This document shows, piece by piece, positions 36,201 through 44,140 of a DNA stretch of 64,000 nucleotides (position 1 is the stretch's first letter; every line of letters starts with the position of its first letter). This DNA is from CAZTHM01 sp041946825 (lineage in GTDB: Bacteria > Acidobacteriota > Terriglobia > UBA7540). Below the pieces are notes generated by a model. The model was given only the letters and a program-made list of their open reading frames with translations, did not search any database and was not told where the DNA came from. The translations under genes and the position numbers were made by a program. The stretch spans positions 1 through 64,000 of the forward strand of contig JBHGBD010000028.1 in the NCBI GenBank assembly GCA_041946825.1, written 5' to 3'.

Positions 36201-36737
36201 GTAAGACTCTTTGGCTTGCGGAATGCGGTCGGCGGCAGCGTAGGCTTCGCCGGCCTTCTTCCAGGCGATGGCGAGGCCGTTGGGTCGCTGGGCCATTTTC
36301 TGGTAGAGCGCCCCGGCATCGGCGGGGCGGCCCAGTCCGACCAGGCAGAGTGCCAGGTAGTCGGCCACCTCCAGCGAGTTGGGATTGAGTTTGTGGGCCA
36401 TCTCGTAGTAACTCGCGGCCTGGGCATAGCCACGCGGACCGCGCATGTAGAAGCAGTAGGCGAGGTTTTTGAGGATGTCGAAGTTGTCAGGGAAGGAGGG
36501 GAGAACCTCCTGGTAGTACTCGCGCGCGGCTTCGTAATCCCTCTGCAGAAAGAGAGTGTGGGCAGTCTGGAGGAGTTCAATAGGCGTACGCTTGCCCGAG
36601 GGTTTTTGCGCGGCCGCCTGCGCCATGGCGCGGGGCACGGCGGCGAACGCGGCCAACAGCAGGACGGCTCCGGCGGCGCGACGCAGGAATGAACCTCGCA
36701 TTCCCATACGGAACAGCACTGGTATTCGAACGCTCAA
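33291..36737 (-). CDS. TPR / outer-membrane beta-barrel exporter (BcsC/PelB-like)
   Basis: This 1148-residue protein has a signal peptide (AAGAVLLLAAFAAVPRAMAQ), about twenty TPR units over residues 45-790, and from about residue 800 a C-terminal beta-barrel with alternating strands, ending in RVTTDWKF (terminal Phe, typical of BAM substrates). This architecture is that of BcsC, PgaA and PelB-type proteins, which guide a nascent polysaccharide through the periplasm and out of the cell. The TTG start at 36737 is preceded by AGGGGAGAGA. It is the last gene of the exopolysaccharide operon, 45 bp after the phosphatase gene. Confidence 0.85.
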   Translation of the reverse strand: MSVRIPVLFRMGMRGSFLRRAAGAVLLLAAFAAVPRAMAQAAAQKPSGKRTPIELLQTAHTLFLQRDYEAAREYYQEVLPSFPDNFDILKNLAYCFYMRGPRGYAQAASYYEMAHKLNPNSLEVADYLALCLVGLGRPADAGALYQKMAQRPNGLAIAWKKAGEAYAAADRIPQAKESYDAYLQRNPGDLEARARMGDLYVREKNYTQAQEQYRIVLTSNPDYSLALLGLARLSAWQNQREEALRLYDRVLKQDANNGEALTGKAFVLLWMGRHQEARDLFLQLSQRFPRDADIARGLGQAEAALQEKELAEARTAGEPARAEAVYRQRLQRDPKDVMALRALTEATATSARCSESVSFGRRLLEIDPNDNATELRVARSLVLCQQFSEAATQYNHFLQRNPKSQEALTELGSTLLRANRASEAVEPFQKAFQLDPRSSTAGIGLAVALAANGKYDEAGARYDDVLKTSPDNYDALQGKAYVLFWQGQFDASRRIFQALAAKQPNDSQNQVALKNIAAAEEEAKWASLRPAPNAPPQEFLSYFDKRLAVQPDDLVALKGRAYILAQMNDFPAAVRAYRQVLEQEPGDRASKKELARLLARETQYDESIRVYQEILRDSPEDTDTLENVARVYVWSGHDNQALASYQKLLAQNPTNMDYQMEAARIQIRLKDDVGARQSLNAVLAAQPQNREARAELAQLEMRAGNRTGALSNYEEVLKQDPNDPTALYGKAQIAYYQGNMPQAYAATSQLVQAQPNNFDAVFLLANIEHARRHKKQSLQLLDRADHILPNNPDVAAMRQRIRQESRITLSTVATYTREIGPPTSVGDRSGLPNEDLRSFSYGGTIGLSFLPRTTSYFSYTALPSNSPIGPSRDPIGNQVPTGITGAVAPQMFLYRQLTRFSDQFSVRGGIGMIRFGPGTEISMPAVPLLVHSADFDIVGLAGWTYAFNNKLSFDLDVDRMPVTYTPTSVRLGFMVDRFIPAVNFTFTPRTTLRLEYTFAHYVSRELAGQTRYTRDAHVGAAYFNRVIVSSSRFSLDGGYKGIVYGFNGVNRDQFTGFFAPGEYQQHLVTGRIYGPLAGPVSYDIYGGIGLQKVEKSGPLTRASIVSPTFNFKVNDNFSFGVGYIHYNTAQGLGPLRGNAVRVTTDWKF

Positions 36738-36782
36738 TGTCTCTCTCCCCTGTTCTGCAATCGAATCTTCATTGACCGGCGC

Positions 36783-37778
36783 CTATGGCGTTTTGGCTAG
36801 GGCCAGGTATTCCTTTGCTTCTTCATCCCCGGGGTCCTTCGCCAGGACCTTTGCGAAGAGGTCGGCGGCCGCCGCCTTGTTGCCCAGGCGGAGGTGGGCC
36901 AGGCCCATGCCGGTCAGCGCCCCCTGGTCGTCCGGGTTCTGCTCCATGACCGCCGCGAACTGTCTCTGCGCCATAATCGGCTCTTCCTTGCGAAGATAAC
37001 AATATCCTTTGCCGATCAGGTTGCGCGCATTGTTGGGCTCGTTTTCCAGGCCCTGCTGGAAATCCTCCGCGGCCGAGTCGATCAAGCCGAGGCGGTAGTG
37101 CGCCCAACCTCGGAGGTTGGCAACCTCCGAGTCTTTACGGTTGAGCGGAGCCAGGATTTCGAGCGCGCGAGCGTAATTCTTGGCGTTGTATTCCTTCCAG
37201 GCTTCGTCGAGGCGCGCCACTGTCTGCCAGTAATCTTCCTGCCCCGCGGCTGACGCGGTCCAGTAACGCTTCGGGATGCCCGCCTTCGCCAGTTCCTCTC
37301 GTACCCGGCTGACGCGATACTTCCCCAGATAGCAGTGAACGTAGGCTGGGCCGTCCAGGGTCTTCAGGAACTCCACCGCCTTCTTCTGGTTCACGGCGTC
37401 GTCGGGAAAGGCCCGGCGGTCCAGCGAACTGGCCATGGGAAAGAGCTTGACGGTCATCCCGTATTTCGCCGCCAGGGCCTGCTCGCGGGCGATCAGATCC
37501 TTTTCGAAGGGCAAGCGCGGGTCGAGCAAACTGACGATGTACTTGACATGATTTTTTTTCAGCCGCTCGAACGCCGCCTCGTCCGGGTACGGACCCATGG
37601 TGATCATTGTAATCTGGGATGGCAACGCGGCCAGAGCCCAGCGGGTCAAGACGCTGTTCGGATAGAGCAAGGCGAGGTAGCCAGTTCCCCCGATCGCCGC
37701 CAGCAGGACGAGCAACGCGGGCAGAAGGACCTTGTTCTTTCGGAATTTCGCCGGGATGAGACGGTCCTTCAGAGCCAT
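36783..37778 (-). CDS. Membrane-anchored CX5R phosphatase with TPRs
   Basis: This 331-residue protein has one N-terminal transmembrane helix (LLPALLVLLAAIGGTGYLALL), a domain of about residues 55-185 resembling cysteine-dependent tyrosine/dual-specificity phosphatases, and a TPR tail (195-331). The P-loop reads HCYLGKYR near residues 148-155, a complete HCX5R. The membrane topology would place the catalytic domain outside the cytoplasm, where a phospholipid or phosphosugar rather than a phosphoprotein may be the substrate; that is inference. The ATG at 37778 lies 3 nt after the stop of the preceding gene, so translation is coupled. I know of no counterpart in the Bcs, Pga, Pel or Alg systems. 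Confidence 0.72.
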   Translation of the reverse strand: MALKDRLIPAKFRKNKVLLPALLVLLAAIGGTGYLALLYPNSVLTRWALAALPSQITMITMGPYPDEAAFERLKKNHVKYIVSLLDPRLPFEKDLIAREQALAAKYGMTVKLFPMASSLDRRAFPDDAVNQKKAVEFLKTLDGPAYVHCYLGKYRVSRVREELAKAGIPKRYWTASAAGQEDYWQTVARLDEAWKEYNAKNYARALEILAPLNRKDSEVANLRGWAHYRLGLIDSAAEDFQQGLENEPNNARNLIGKGYCYLRKEEPIMAQRQFAAVMEQNPDDQGALTGMGLAHLRLGNKAAAADLFAKVLAKDPGDEEAKEYLALAKTP

Positions 37779-37781
37779 GCC

Positions 37782-40733
37782 TCACCTGACAGGGGAAGTC
37801 TCGCCGCCGACAGGTTTAGGTTGGCCGACCCCGCCTCTCGAGGCGACAGGAGCGGAGGGGCGCTCGGAGGCAGCGGGCGGGCCGGGCAGGGACTGGAATG
37901 CTTTGCGCAAAATAGCGAACGAGGCCTTCGGCCGCAGGCCGTAGTGGGGAGTGTCCCAGCCGACCCAGCGATACTGCTTCAAGCTCGCCATCGGCAGCGT
38001 GGCGGGGCCCGTCATGGGCGGCAAGGCGTCCGCGATGGGATGTCCCTGTTCCATAACCGGCCGCGTGCGCGCGGCATCGAGCGGCCGGTAGGAAAAAGCC
38101 GCGATCACCACACCCGGCGTCTGCGCTGTGATGACGGTCCCGTCGGGTTGCAGCCCCGCAAAGACCCGGAAGCTCGATGGGTCAGTGACGTTCAGCAGAT
38201 TCCAGGGAATGCGCAGGTCGATGCAGTTCGTCTGCAGGTTGGCATTCCATTCAGCAAGCGTGTCGTACCCGGCGGCCTGGGGGTTCAGGGTGCCGTATCG
38301 CAGGATCCCGCGTTCATAGCGTTGGGGCGGGAAGTAGCGGCCGTCGCGCCCGAAGCGGCGGCGGTTGGGTTCAATGACCATCGCCTCGAAATTGCCGTTG
38401 GTTGAAAGCGTCGGGCGCCACGAGAGCCTCGGGCCCAGGGTCGTCTGCGTGGGGATCCCCGGCACGGGAAGGATCAGAAATGGATTGTAAGTGGAGGCAA
38501 TCAACATCCGGCTTGCGCCAGGACCCGACAACTGGATTGCGTAAGTCATTCCCATGGGGAACCGCACCGGCGAAATAAAGGGCAGATAAGTATTGCCCGC
38601 CGTATTCGGCGAGGTCCCCAGCCCGATGAGATAGTTGACGTTCCTCCAATCGGCCACCCCGTCGTTGTCGTTGTCCAGCTTGCTGACCACCAGGCGAAGG
38701 TAGAGAAATCCCTCGTCGGCGTCCACATAGAGGGCCTTCAATTCCCGCGCCGGATCATAGCGGTCGTGCAGCGGCTGCGACAGGCCGGGCTGTGGTTTGG
38801 AGTAGAGGGGCGGGATGTTCCCCCACTCCCCGGCGGCGCCGCCCAGAAGATGCGTCGAACTCCGGCCCGGGTCGGCTGCCATCAGCCCAAAATGCTCGGC
38901 GGGGTTCATGAAGTTGGTCCAGAGAACCCGACGCTCGGGAGGGCTCTTGTAATCGCCCTCAATCCAGGAGCGGCGGAACCATTGGTCCAGCCACTCGAAA
39001 ACCATTCCGCCGGCGGCCCCGGCATCGCGGACGTTGCGCGTAAAGCGGGCCAGCAACTGGCCCTGCTGCTCTTCGGTCTTCCCGCCCTCGTCGAATCCCG
39101 CCGGACTGAAGTGCCCGATGCCGATGCTGGTCGACATTCCGTAATCGGCAATGACCAGGGGGATGCCGCGATGGTTGGCCTTCAAGTCCTGCAAGTATCC
39201 GAGGAAGGGATTGCTGCCTTCGCTGTCGCGTACCGCCTGGTAGCGCGGCTCGTGATTAATGAAGTCGGGGTAATAGGGCAGAACGGTGTAGGCGGAGAAA
39301 TATCCGGCGGCCAATGGCTGGCGCGCCTTCAGATGCGTGGGATCAACGGAAACACCATCATCGTCGTCGTAGGGGCCGGTCGGTGTCGGCAGCCGCTCGC
39401 CTTGCGCTCGGCGGACCGAGACTTCCTCGAGCAGCGTGCTCTCCGTGGGATGACGCATGGGATCCAGCGTGGGCCAGTTGATGAAAGCGACGGGATGCTG
39501 CCAGTTGTATTTTCCCTCTTCGTATTCCACGGCGTAATTGATCATCTGCGCGAGGAAGATCTCCGTGGGGCTGCCGGAGGGCACCTCGAGGTATTTCCCG
39601 TCGTAGCTACGCATGTCGGGATGGAGCTGATTGTTGCCGGTCACGAAATGCGACAACCAGGGCTGGCCTACCATGAAACCCGCGACCCAGGGCGAGACGT
39701 CGTAAGTGAACACGCCGCCCGAGTACCGCCCGCGCTGGGCCGCCACATCGCCCTGCCCGTGGATCACGTCGATGGCGTCGCGCAGGTCCTTCTGGCATGC
39801 CTGGTAGAAGCCCACGTTGAACATGTCGTCGCGCGGAGGGTCGGTGAACGATACTCCTTGCAGGAGCCACAGCGGAGGACGGCCTCCGGCGGTATTGAAC
39901 TGGTATAAGGCGCGGTAGAAGGCCGGGGGAAGGATCGTATACGTCCGGATGGTGTTTGCCCCCAGGTCGCTGATCCGGTTCAGCCAATCGGTGTATATGG
40001 CCGAGTCCGTCACGGCTTCGGAGGCGAAATAACCGGGGAGCGCCGCGCTCAGGTCCACGCCTGCGAGATAAGTTCGCTTCCAACCCGCGCTGCCGCGCAG
40101 GGCAAAATACTCGTCTTCCACGCGCGCCGGGTAAGTGAGGGTGGCGGCGCGCTGCAAGGGCGGAATCTCGACACTGATGTTGCGGACGTCGCCTGAGGCG
40201 TTGAGCAGTTCCTTCAGATTCTTCGCCGCGACGACATTCTTCTCATCCTTTCCGAGGGCCAGCTGAAATTCCCGCGCCGCTTCGCGGTACTGCCCGGTTT
40301 CACGATAGAGCGACCCCTGGGCGACATGGTAATCGGCGCTATCCACGCCGTCCTGGCGGACCTGGTCGAGCAGGGCTTTCGCCTCCACGTACTTGCCCAG
40401 CTCGATTTCGGCGTAGGCGTACCCGAGGGAAATATCCACGACATTGGGCGAAAGGTCGTGGGCGCGGCGGAAGTTCGGCTCCTCGGCGACCGCGGCGTTT
40501 CCCAGTTTCAGATAGTTCCAGCCCATCAAGGCCAGGATCGCCGAGTCATTGGGGTCAATCTGGTGCGCCTGTTGCAGGAGTCGCAGCGATCGCTGGTAAT
40601 TCCCGTTTTTGTACTCGGTGACGGCCTCGGTATAGAGCGGCCCGGTGATGGGCTTTACGTAGAACTCCCAGAGAAACGTCGCCACGATGATGATGAGCAG
40701 CGAGATGACGATCCGGTTTCTTAGTAAACGCAT
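37782..40733 (-). CDS. Membrane-anchored TPR and glycoside-hydrolase-like protein
   Basis: This 983-residue protein has an N-terminal membrane anchor (IVISLLIIIVATFLWEF), TPR units at about 30-150, and a large TIM-barrel-like domain at about 200-660, with LGANTIRTYTILPPAFY, FINWPTLDP, PLVIADYGMSTSIG and GMVFEWLDQWF resembling GH2/GH5-clan hydrolases. The last 300 residues look beta-rich, perhaps carbohydrate-binding. The positions where retaining enzymes carry Glu read NWPTLDP and IADYG, so catalysis is doubtful or differs. It would act in the periplasm on the polymer made by the adjacent GT2. It lies 13 bp from the synthase gene and 3 bp from the phosphatase gene. Confidence 0.75.
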   Translation of the reverse strand: MRLLRNRIVISLLIIIVATFLWEFYVKPITGPLYTEAVTEYKNGNYQRSLRLLQQAHQIDPNDSAILALMGWNYLKLGNAAVAEEPNFRRAHDLSPNVVDISLGYAYAEIELGKYVEAKALLDQVRQDGVDSADYHVAQGSLYRETGQYREAAREFQLALGKDEKNVVAAKNLKELLNASGDVRNISVEIPPLQRAATLTYPARVEDEYFALRGSAGWKRTYLAGVDLSAALPGYFASEAVTDSAIYTDWLNRISDLGANTIRTYTILPPAFYRALYQFNTAGGRPPLWLLQGVSFTDPPRDDMFNVGFYQACQKDLRDAIDVIHGQGDVAAQRGRYSGGVFTYDVSPWVAGFMVGQPWLSHFVTGNNQLHPDMRSYDGKYLEVPSGSPTEIFLAQMINYAVEYEEGKYNWQHPVAFINWPTLDPMRHPTESTLLEEVSVRRAQGERLPTPTGPYDDDDGVSVDPTHLKARQPLAAGYFSAYTVLPYYPDFINHEPRYQAVRDSEGSNPFLGYLQDLKANHRGIPLVIADYGMSTSIGIGHFSPAGFDEGGKTEEQQGQLLARFTRNVRDAGAAGGMVFEWLDQWFRRSWIEGDYKSPPERRVLWTNFMNPAEHFGLMAADPGRSSTHLLGGAAGEWGNIPPLYSKPQPGLSQPLHDRYDPARELKALYVDADEGFLYLRLVVSKLDNDNDGVADWRNVNYLIGLGTSPNTAGNTYLPFISPVRFPMGMTYAIQLSGPGASRMLIASTYNPFLILPVPGIPTQTTLGPRLSWRPTLSTNGNFEAMVIEPNRRRFGRDGRYFPPQRYERGILRYGTLNPQAAGYDTLAEWNANLQTNCIDLRIPWNLLNVTDPSSFRVFAGLQPDGTVITAQTPGVVIAAFSYRPLDAARTRPVMEQGHPIADALPPMTGPATLPMASLKQYRWVGWDTPHYGLRPKASFAILRKAFQSLPGPPAASERPSAPVASRGGVGQPKPVGGETSPVR

Positions 40734-40746
40734 TGATGGAGGCCCG

Positions 40747-42162
40747 TTATCCTGCGCCCACGTGAGTTACCTTTTCCCAGCTGCGGAACCCTGTAATGAA
40801 CCGCATCACGCCCTGGACGCGATAGAGCAGCACGACCTGGCGGTACCCGATGTTTTCCAGGACCGCGTAGATCAGAAGAATCGCCAGGTCGCGGATCCCC
40901 GGATAGCGCCGGTAGGTCAGCTCTTCCAGCAACACCGACCCGACCGAAAGGAAGGAGCCATAGACCAGGCTCAGGATTACAAAAAGCACGGCCAGCGGGA
41001 CCGGAACCATCCCGAACAGAAGCGCCAGCGGGACCATGAAGTAGCCAAGGAACTCCACGACCGAGCCCAGGGCTTCGACGTAAAGGTGAAACGGAAAGCT
41101 CACCATCCCGATCACGCCGTACTTGCTGTTGAAGAGCATCTCGGAACTTTTCCAAAGGGTCTGGCAAAGTCCCATCTGCCAGCGCCGCCGTTGGCGCCCC
41201 AGCATCTTGATCTTCGCCGGGCATTCCGTCCAGCAGACGGGGTCGGAGGTGAAAACCATCTTGATTTTGCGCTTGTGGTGCGCCGCCCAGCGGTGAATCT
41301 GGACGATCAGGTCCATATCCTCGGTGACCGTGTCATGCAAGAACCCCCCGGTTTCGAGGACGGTCTCGCGATGAAAGACTGCAAAAGCGCCCGAGACAAT
41401 CAGCGTGCCGCGCAGGATATCCCACCCCGTCCGCCCGAACAGGAAGCTGCGCAGGTACTCGACCACCTGGAAGCGCTCGACGGCGGTCTTGGGCAAGCCG
41501 ATCGAGACCACTTTGCCGTCCTTGACCTCGCACCCGTTCAGGATGCGCACGATACCGCCACTGGCGACGGTATTCTCCGGCGAGCGGACGATGGGGCGCA
41601 TCAGGCGCAGCAGGGCGTCGCGTTCCAGGATGCAATCGGCATCGAGGGTGCAGAAATACGGCGTGCGGCACATATTGATGCCCACGTTCAGGGCGTCGGG
41701 TTTGCCGCCGTTTTCCTTGCTGATGACCAGCAGGTTCGGGATCCGCGGGTTCATGTAAAAGCCCTTCACGGCCCGCGTGGCCAGCCGCGGACGGTAAATC
41801 AAATCCATCTTGACCAGCCGGAAGGAAGAGATCAGCCGCTCCATGCTCTCGTCGGTCGAGCCGTCATCAATGACGATGACTTCCAGGGCGGGGTAGTCGG
41901 TGCGAAGGATGGAACGCACCGACTCGACAATCACGTCCTGCTCGTTCCAGGCGGGGACGAGGATCGTGGCCGGCGGCGTCACCGCCGACTCGCGCAACTC
42001 GTCCAGGCCTTGATAGGTCAGCTTGCGGTTGTGCAGCCACACAGAGCCCAGCGAAATCAGCATCAGGATGGTGTAAATCCCGTTCGCCATGAAAAAGTAA
42101 GACACGATCACCACGTTGAACATATTCATGGCGTGGTAGAAAACTTGTCTCCACTCTTCCAT
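40747..42162 (-). CDS. Processive family-2 glycosyltransferase (polysaccharide synthase)
   Basis: This 471-residue inner-membrane enzyme has an N-terminal membrane segment (residues 15-40), a GT-A domain with VPAWNEQD, DDGS, TLDADC near residue 173 and TEDMD near 281, the Q-x-x-RW motif as GRQRRRW near 322, and several C-terminal transmembrane helices (360-460). This is the pattern of BcsA/PgaC/hyaluronan-synthase-like enzymes that polymerise and extrude a beta-linked polymer from a nucleotide sugar. No PilZ domain is fused, so c-di-GMP control, if any, must come from elsewhere. The product cannot be deduced. The ATG at 42162 follows AGGAG and lies 4 nt after the HEAT gene stop. Confidence 0.9.
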   Translation of the reverse strand: MEEWRQVFYHAMNMFNVVIVSYFFMANGIYTILMLISLGSVWLHNRKLTYQGLDELRESAVTPPATILVPAWNEQDVIVESVRSILRTDYPALEVIVIDDGSTDESMERLISSFRLVKMDLIYRPRLATRAVKGFYMNPRIPNLLVISKENGGKPDALNVGINMCRTPYFCTLDADCILERDALLRLMRPIVRSPENTVASGGIVRILNGCEVKDGKVVSIGLPKTAVERFQVVEYLRSFLFGRTGWDILRGTLIVSGAFAVFHRETVLETGGFLHDTVTEDMDLIVQIHRWAAHHKRKIKMVFTSDPVCWTECPAKIKMLGRQRRRWQMGLCQTLWKSSEMLFNSKYGVIGMVSFPFHLYVEALGSVVEFLGYFMVPLALLFGMVPVPLAVLFVILSLVYGSFLSVGSVLLEELTYRRYPGIRDLAILLIYAVLENIGYRQVVLLYRVQGVMRFITGFRSWEKVTHVGAG

Positions 42163-42166
42163 GGAC

Positions 42167-43648
42167 TCAGGATTCTCCTTGTTTGATCGCCGGCCGGATC
42201 GCCGTCTGGGCCAGGGTGCGAAGATTGGGATCGGTTTCCTCGGTCGCCACTTGCTGGACCCAGGCCCGGATCTGCGGGTCGAGATACCGCCCGTAGCTCA
42301 TCAGGAATTTGCGTCGTAGCCGCTGGTCGGAACTGGTCTGCAGCACCGAAACCACGTAGCTGGTCTTTCCCATCTGGATCAGTTGTTCGAGAACTCTTCC
42401 CTCGTTGCCTTCCGCCTCGCCGCCGTACTGGACCAGGAGGTTGGGAATCAGCCCGGCGCGTTGCAACTCGTCGGCGATCTGCTCCTGGCTGTAGCGGTCC
42501 TGGGTGGAAAGGAAATGGGAGTTGAGCTGGTCGCTCCCCACCCGTCCGAAGACCAGCAGGGTGCGAGCCGCGGCTTCGCGCACCATCCAATGCGGGTCGG
42601 TCAGCCGCAAGGCGACCTGCGGGGCCTGGGAGAGAAACTTGCGCTTCGCCAGGGCGCGCACGGCGTGCAGCCGGACGAACCACTGCGCGTCTTCGAGCAG
42701 CGTCAGCAGCACGGGAGTCGAACGCGGATCGGCCAGATAGGAAATCACCGCGGCGGAGCGCGCCCGCACGTCGGGGTTCTCGTCAAAGCAGAGCTGGCCC
42801 ACGAAGAGGTCGATGATCTCGGGCGAAAACACCTTGGCGTCCAGAACGAAATCCTCTTCCCAGGCTGCCTGCCGCTCAACCATCTCCCGGATGATGTCCG
42901 TCGCCAGGAACCGGATGCGCCGGTGCTGGTGGGTGAGCGACGATTTCAATCCTTCCGCGTGCTTGAGCGGAAAACTGATGAGCGCCGTCTTGATCGAGCG
43001 CAGCGAGAGCCGCGTCGAGGGCTTGAGGATAACCTGTTGCAGCCGCTCCACCAGGGGCTTGTAGCTCGCGGGCTCCTGGATAGCGGCCAGCGATCGCACG
43101 GCCACGGCTTGCACGTCGGGGTGTGGATCCTCGAGCGCCCTGACGAGCAGCGGCCAGCTCGCCTTGTGTTGAGTGATGCCAAGGTTGTCCGCGGCCTTGG
43201 CGCGCAGCAGGAAATGCAGCCGGCTGAAGCGGTGAAGCAACCCTTCCGGACTGGCGAAGGTGTCGCGCAGCGCGGAAAGTCCCAGTTGCCCGCTCAGTCG
43301 GCCCTGCCAGATTTTGACCAGCCCCAGGTCTTCGCACAGGCGGCGCAGGATGGGCACCTGGTCGGGCGTGGGCTTCTTTTCCAGACAGAGCTGCTCCAGC
43401 ACCTGGTCGCGGTCGACTCCCGAAATCCCTTTCAACACCTCGCGCCCGCGCTCGTATTCGAGCTTCTGCGAAAGCATCGAAGCGATCACCGGGCCGTAGC
43501 GCTGGCGCAGGTCGTCCATGCGGCGGAAGTAGCGGTCCCGGCGCTGCCGCCGCGCCACCGCCAAAATGATCAGCGCGCCCGTCCCCAACAGCACGACGAT
43601 GACAATCGCCAGAACGATGTCGTAGATATGTTCGATGAGTACGGGCAT
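42167..43648 (-). CDS. Membrane-anchored HEAT-repeat protein
   Basis: This 493-residue protein has one N-terminal transmembrane helix (IVLAIVIVVLLGTGALIILAVARR) followed by a cytoplasmic basic stretch and HEAT-like repeats from about 150 to 480, with recurring D-P-x-V-R-x-x-A-A and ALEDPHPDVQAVAVRSLAAI units. HEAT arrays are protein-protein scaffolds. As first gene of the operon and immediate neighbour of the synthase, it is a candidate synthase partner or regulator, taking the place of small partners such as PgaD or of BcsB. The ATG at 43648 follows AGGGG. A leader of about 260 nt precedes it if transcription starts at the TATAAT near 43920. Confidence 0.82.
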   Translation of the reverse strand: MPVLIEHIYDIVLAIVIVVLLGTGALIILAVARRQRRDRYFRRMDDLRQRYGPVIASMLSQKLEYERGREVLKGISGVDRDQVLEQLCLEKKPTPDQVPILRRLCEDLGLVKIWQGRLSGQLGLSALRDTFASPEGLLHRFSRLHFLLRAKAADNLGITQHKASWPLLVRALEDPHPDVQAVAVRSLAAIQEPASYKPLVERLQQVILKPSTRLSLRSIKTALISFPLKHAEGLKSSLTHQHRRIRFLATDIIREMVERQAAWEEDFVLDAKVFSPEIIDLFVGQLCFDENPDVRARSAAVISYLADPRSTPVLLTLLEDAQWFVRLHAVRALAKRKFLSQAPQVALRLTDPHWMVREAAARTLLVFGRVGSDQLNSHFLSTQDRYSQEQIADELQRAGLIPNLLVQYGGEAEGNEGRVLEQLIQMGKTSYVVSVLQTSSDQRLRRKFLMSYGRYLDPQIRAWVQQVATEETDPNLRTLAQTAIRPAIKQGES

Positions 43649-43663
43649 AGAAATTGCCCCTGC

Positions 43664-43843
43664 CTAAACGCGGCGGGAGGTATGCACGGCCATCCTCTCG
43701 GCGGTGACAGTAACCTCGGCGGGGCGAACCCGGTAAGGATGCTGGCCCTGCACCATGGGTATCATCTCGACCGCCGCACCGTGGCCCGCCAAGAACTTTT
43801 CGGCCAGACTTCGCCGCCGCTTGAACAGCGCACTACCGCTCAA
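43664..43843 (-). CDS. Possible leader small ORF
   Basis: This 59-codon frame begins with TTG and ends 15 nt before the HEAT gene. Its codons are GC-rich at the third position, like the neighbours. It contains an RRRSLAEKF stretch and no transmembrane helix. It has no convincing ribosome-binding site. It could be a short accessory protein of the operon, a translated leader, or chance. Confidence 0.3.
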   Translation of the reverse strand: MSGSALFKRRRSLAEKFLAGHGAAVEMIPMVQGQHPYRVRPAEVTVTAERMAVHTSRRV

Positions 43844-43916
43844 AGCTGCCGCAACAGTTTCCTATGAGGCTTCCTTCAAGTGCCGAACGCAGGGACTACC
43901 CAGAACCAAGCGCCCG

Positions 43917-43922
43917 ATTATA
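43917..43922 (-). promoter_or_regulatory. Candidate -10 of the exopolysaccharide operon
   Basis: A perfect TATAAT on the minus strand, but no good -35 at 16-18 bp. This pattern fits an activator-dependent promoter. It would produce a leader of about 260 nt. Confidence 0.4.
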
Positions 43923-44140
43923 GAGCCGAACGCCGGAAAAACACCATAAAATCTTTGGCGTAACGTATCGGTTATCTAGAGAGGCGGCAGCGGCCGCGTT
44001 CTGCGCGCGGAAGGAAGTAGCGGGCGGCCAGTTTTCAAGCGAAATAACGGAGTTGTGCGACGCCCCTGGTCGCTGCGGGAGGGACGCGGATGTTCCTAGC
44101 CCGGGCGGAATGCCACAAAATCTTGGGCTGCGCCGCCGTC

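Larger units (their letters stand above)
43649..44140. other. Regulatory region of the exopolysaccharide operon
   Basis: About 490 bp without a firm gene. On the minus strand it contains a perfect TATAAT (43922-43917), an imperfect 14-bp palindrome taacgtatcggtta at 43961-43974 upstream of it, and a possible 59-codon frame at 43664-43843. No c-di-GMP riboswitch consensus was recognised by eye. Confidence 0.5.

Noticed and set aside
40687..43867. Two long plus-strand frames opposite the GT2 and HEAT genes
   Set aside because: Composition typical of antisense GC-rich frames, and the minus-strand proteins have clear motifs.
43649..43910. Possible c-di-GMP riboswitch in the exopolysaccharide leader
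   Set aside because: I looked for the GEMM-type conserved core and did not find it; a covariance-model search would be decisive.
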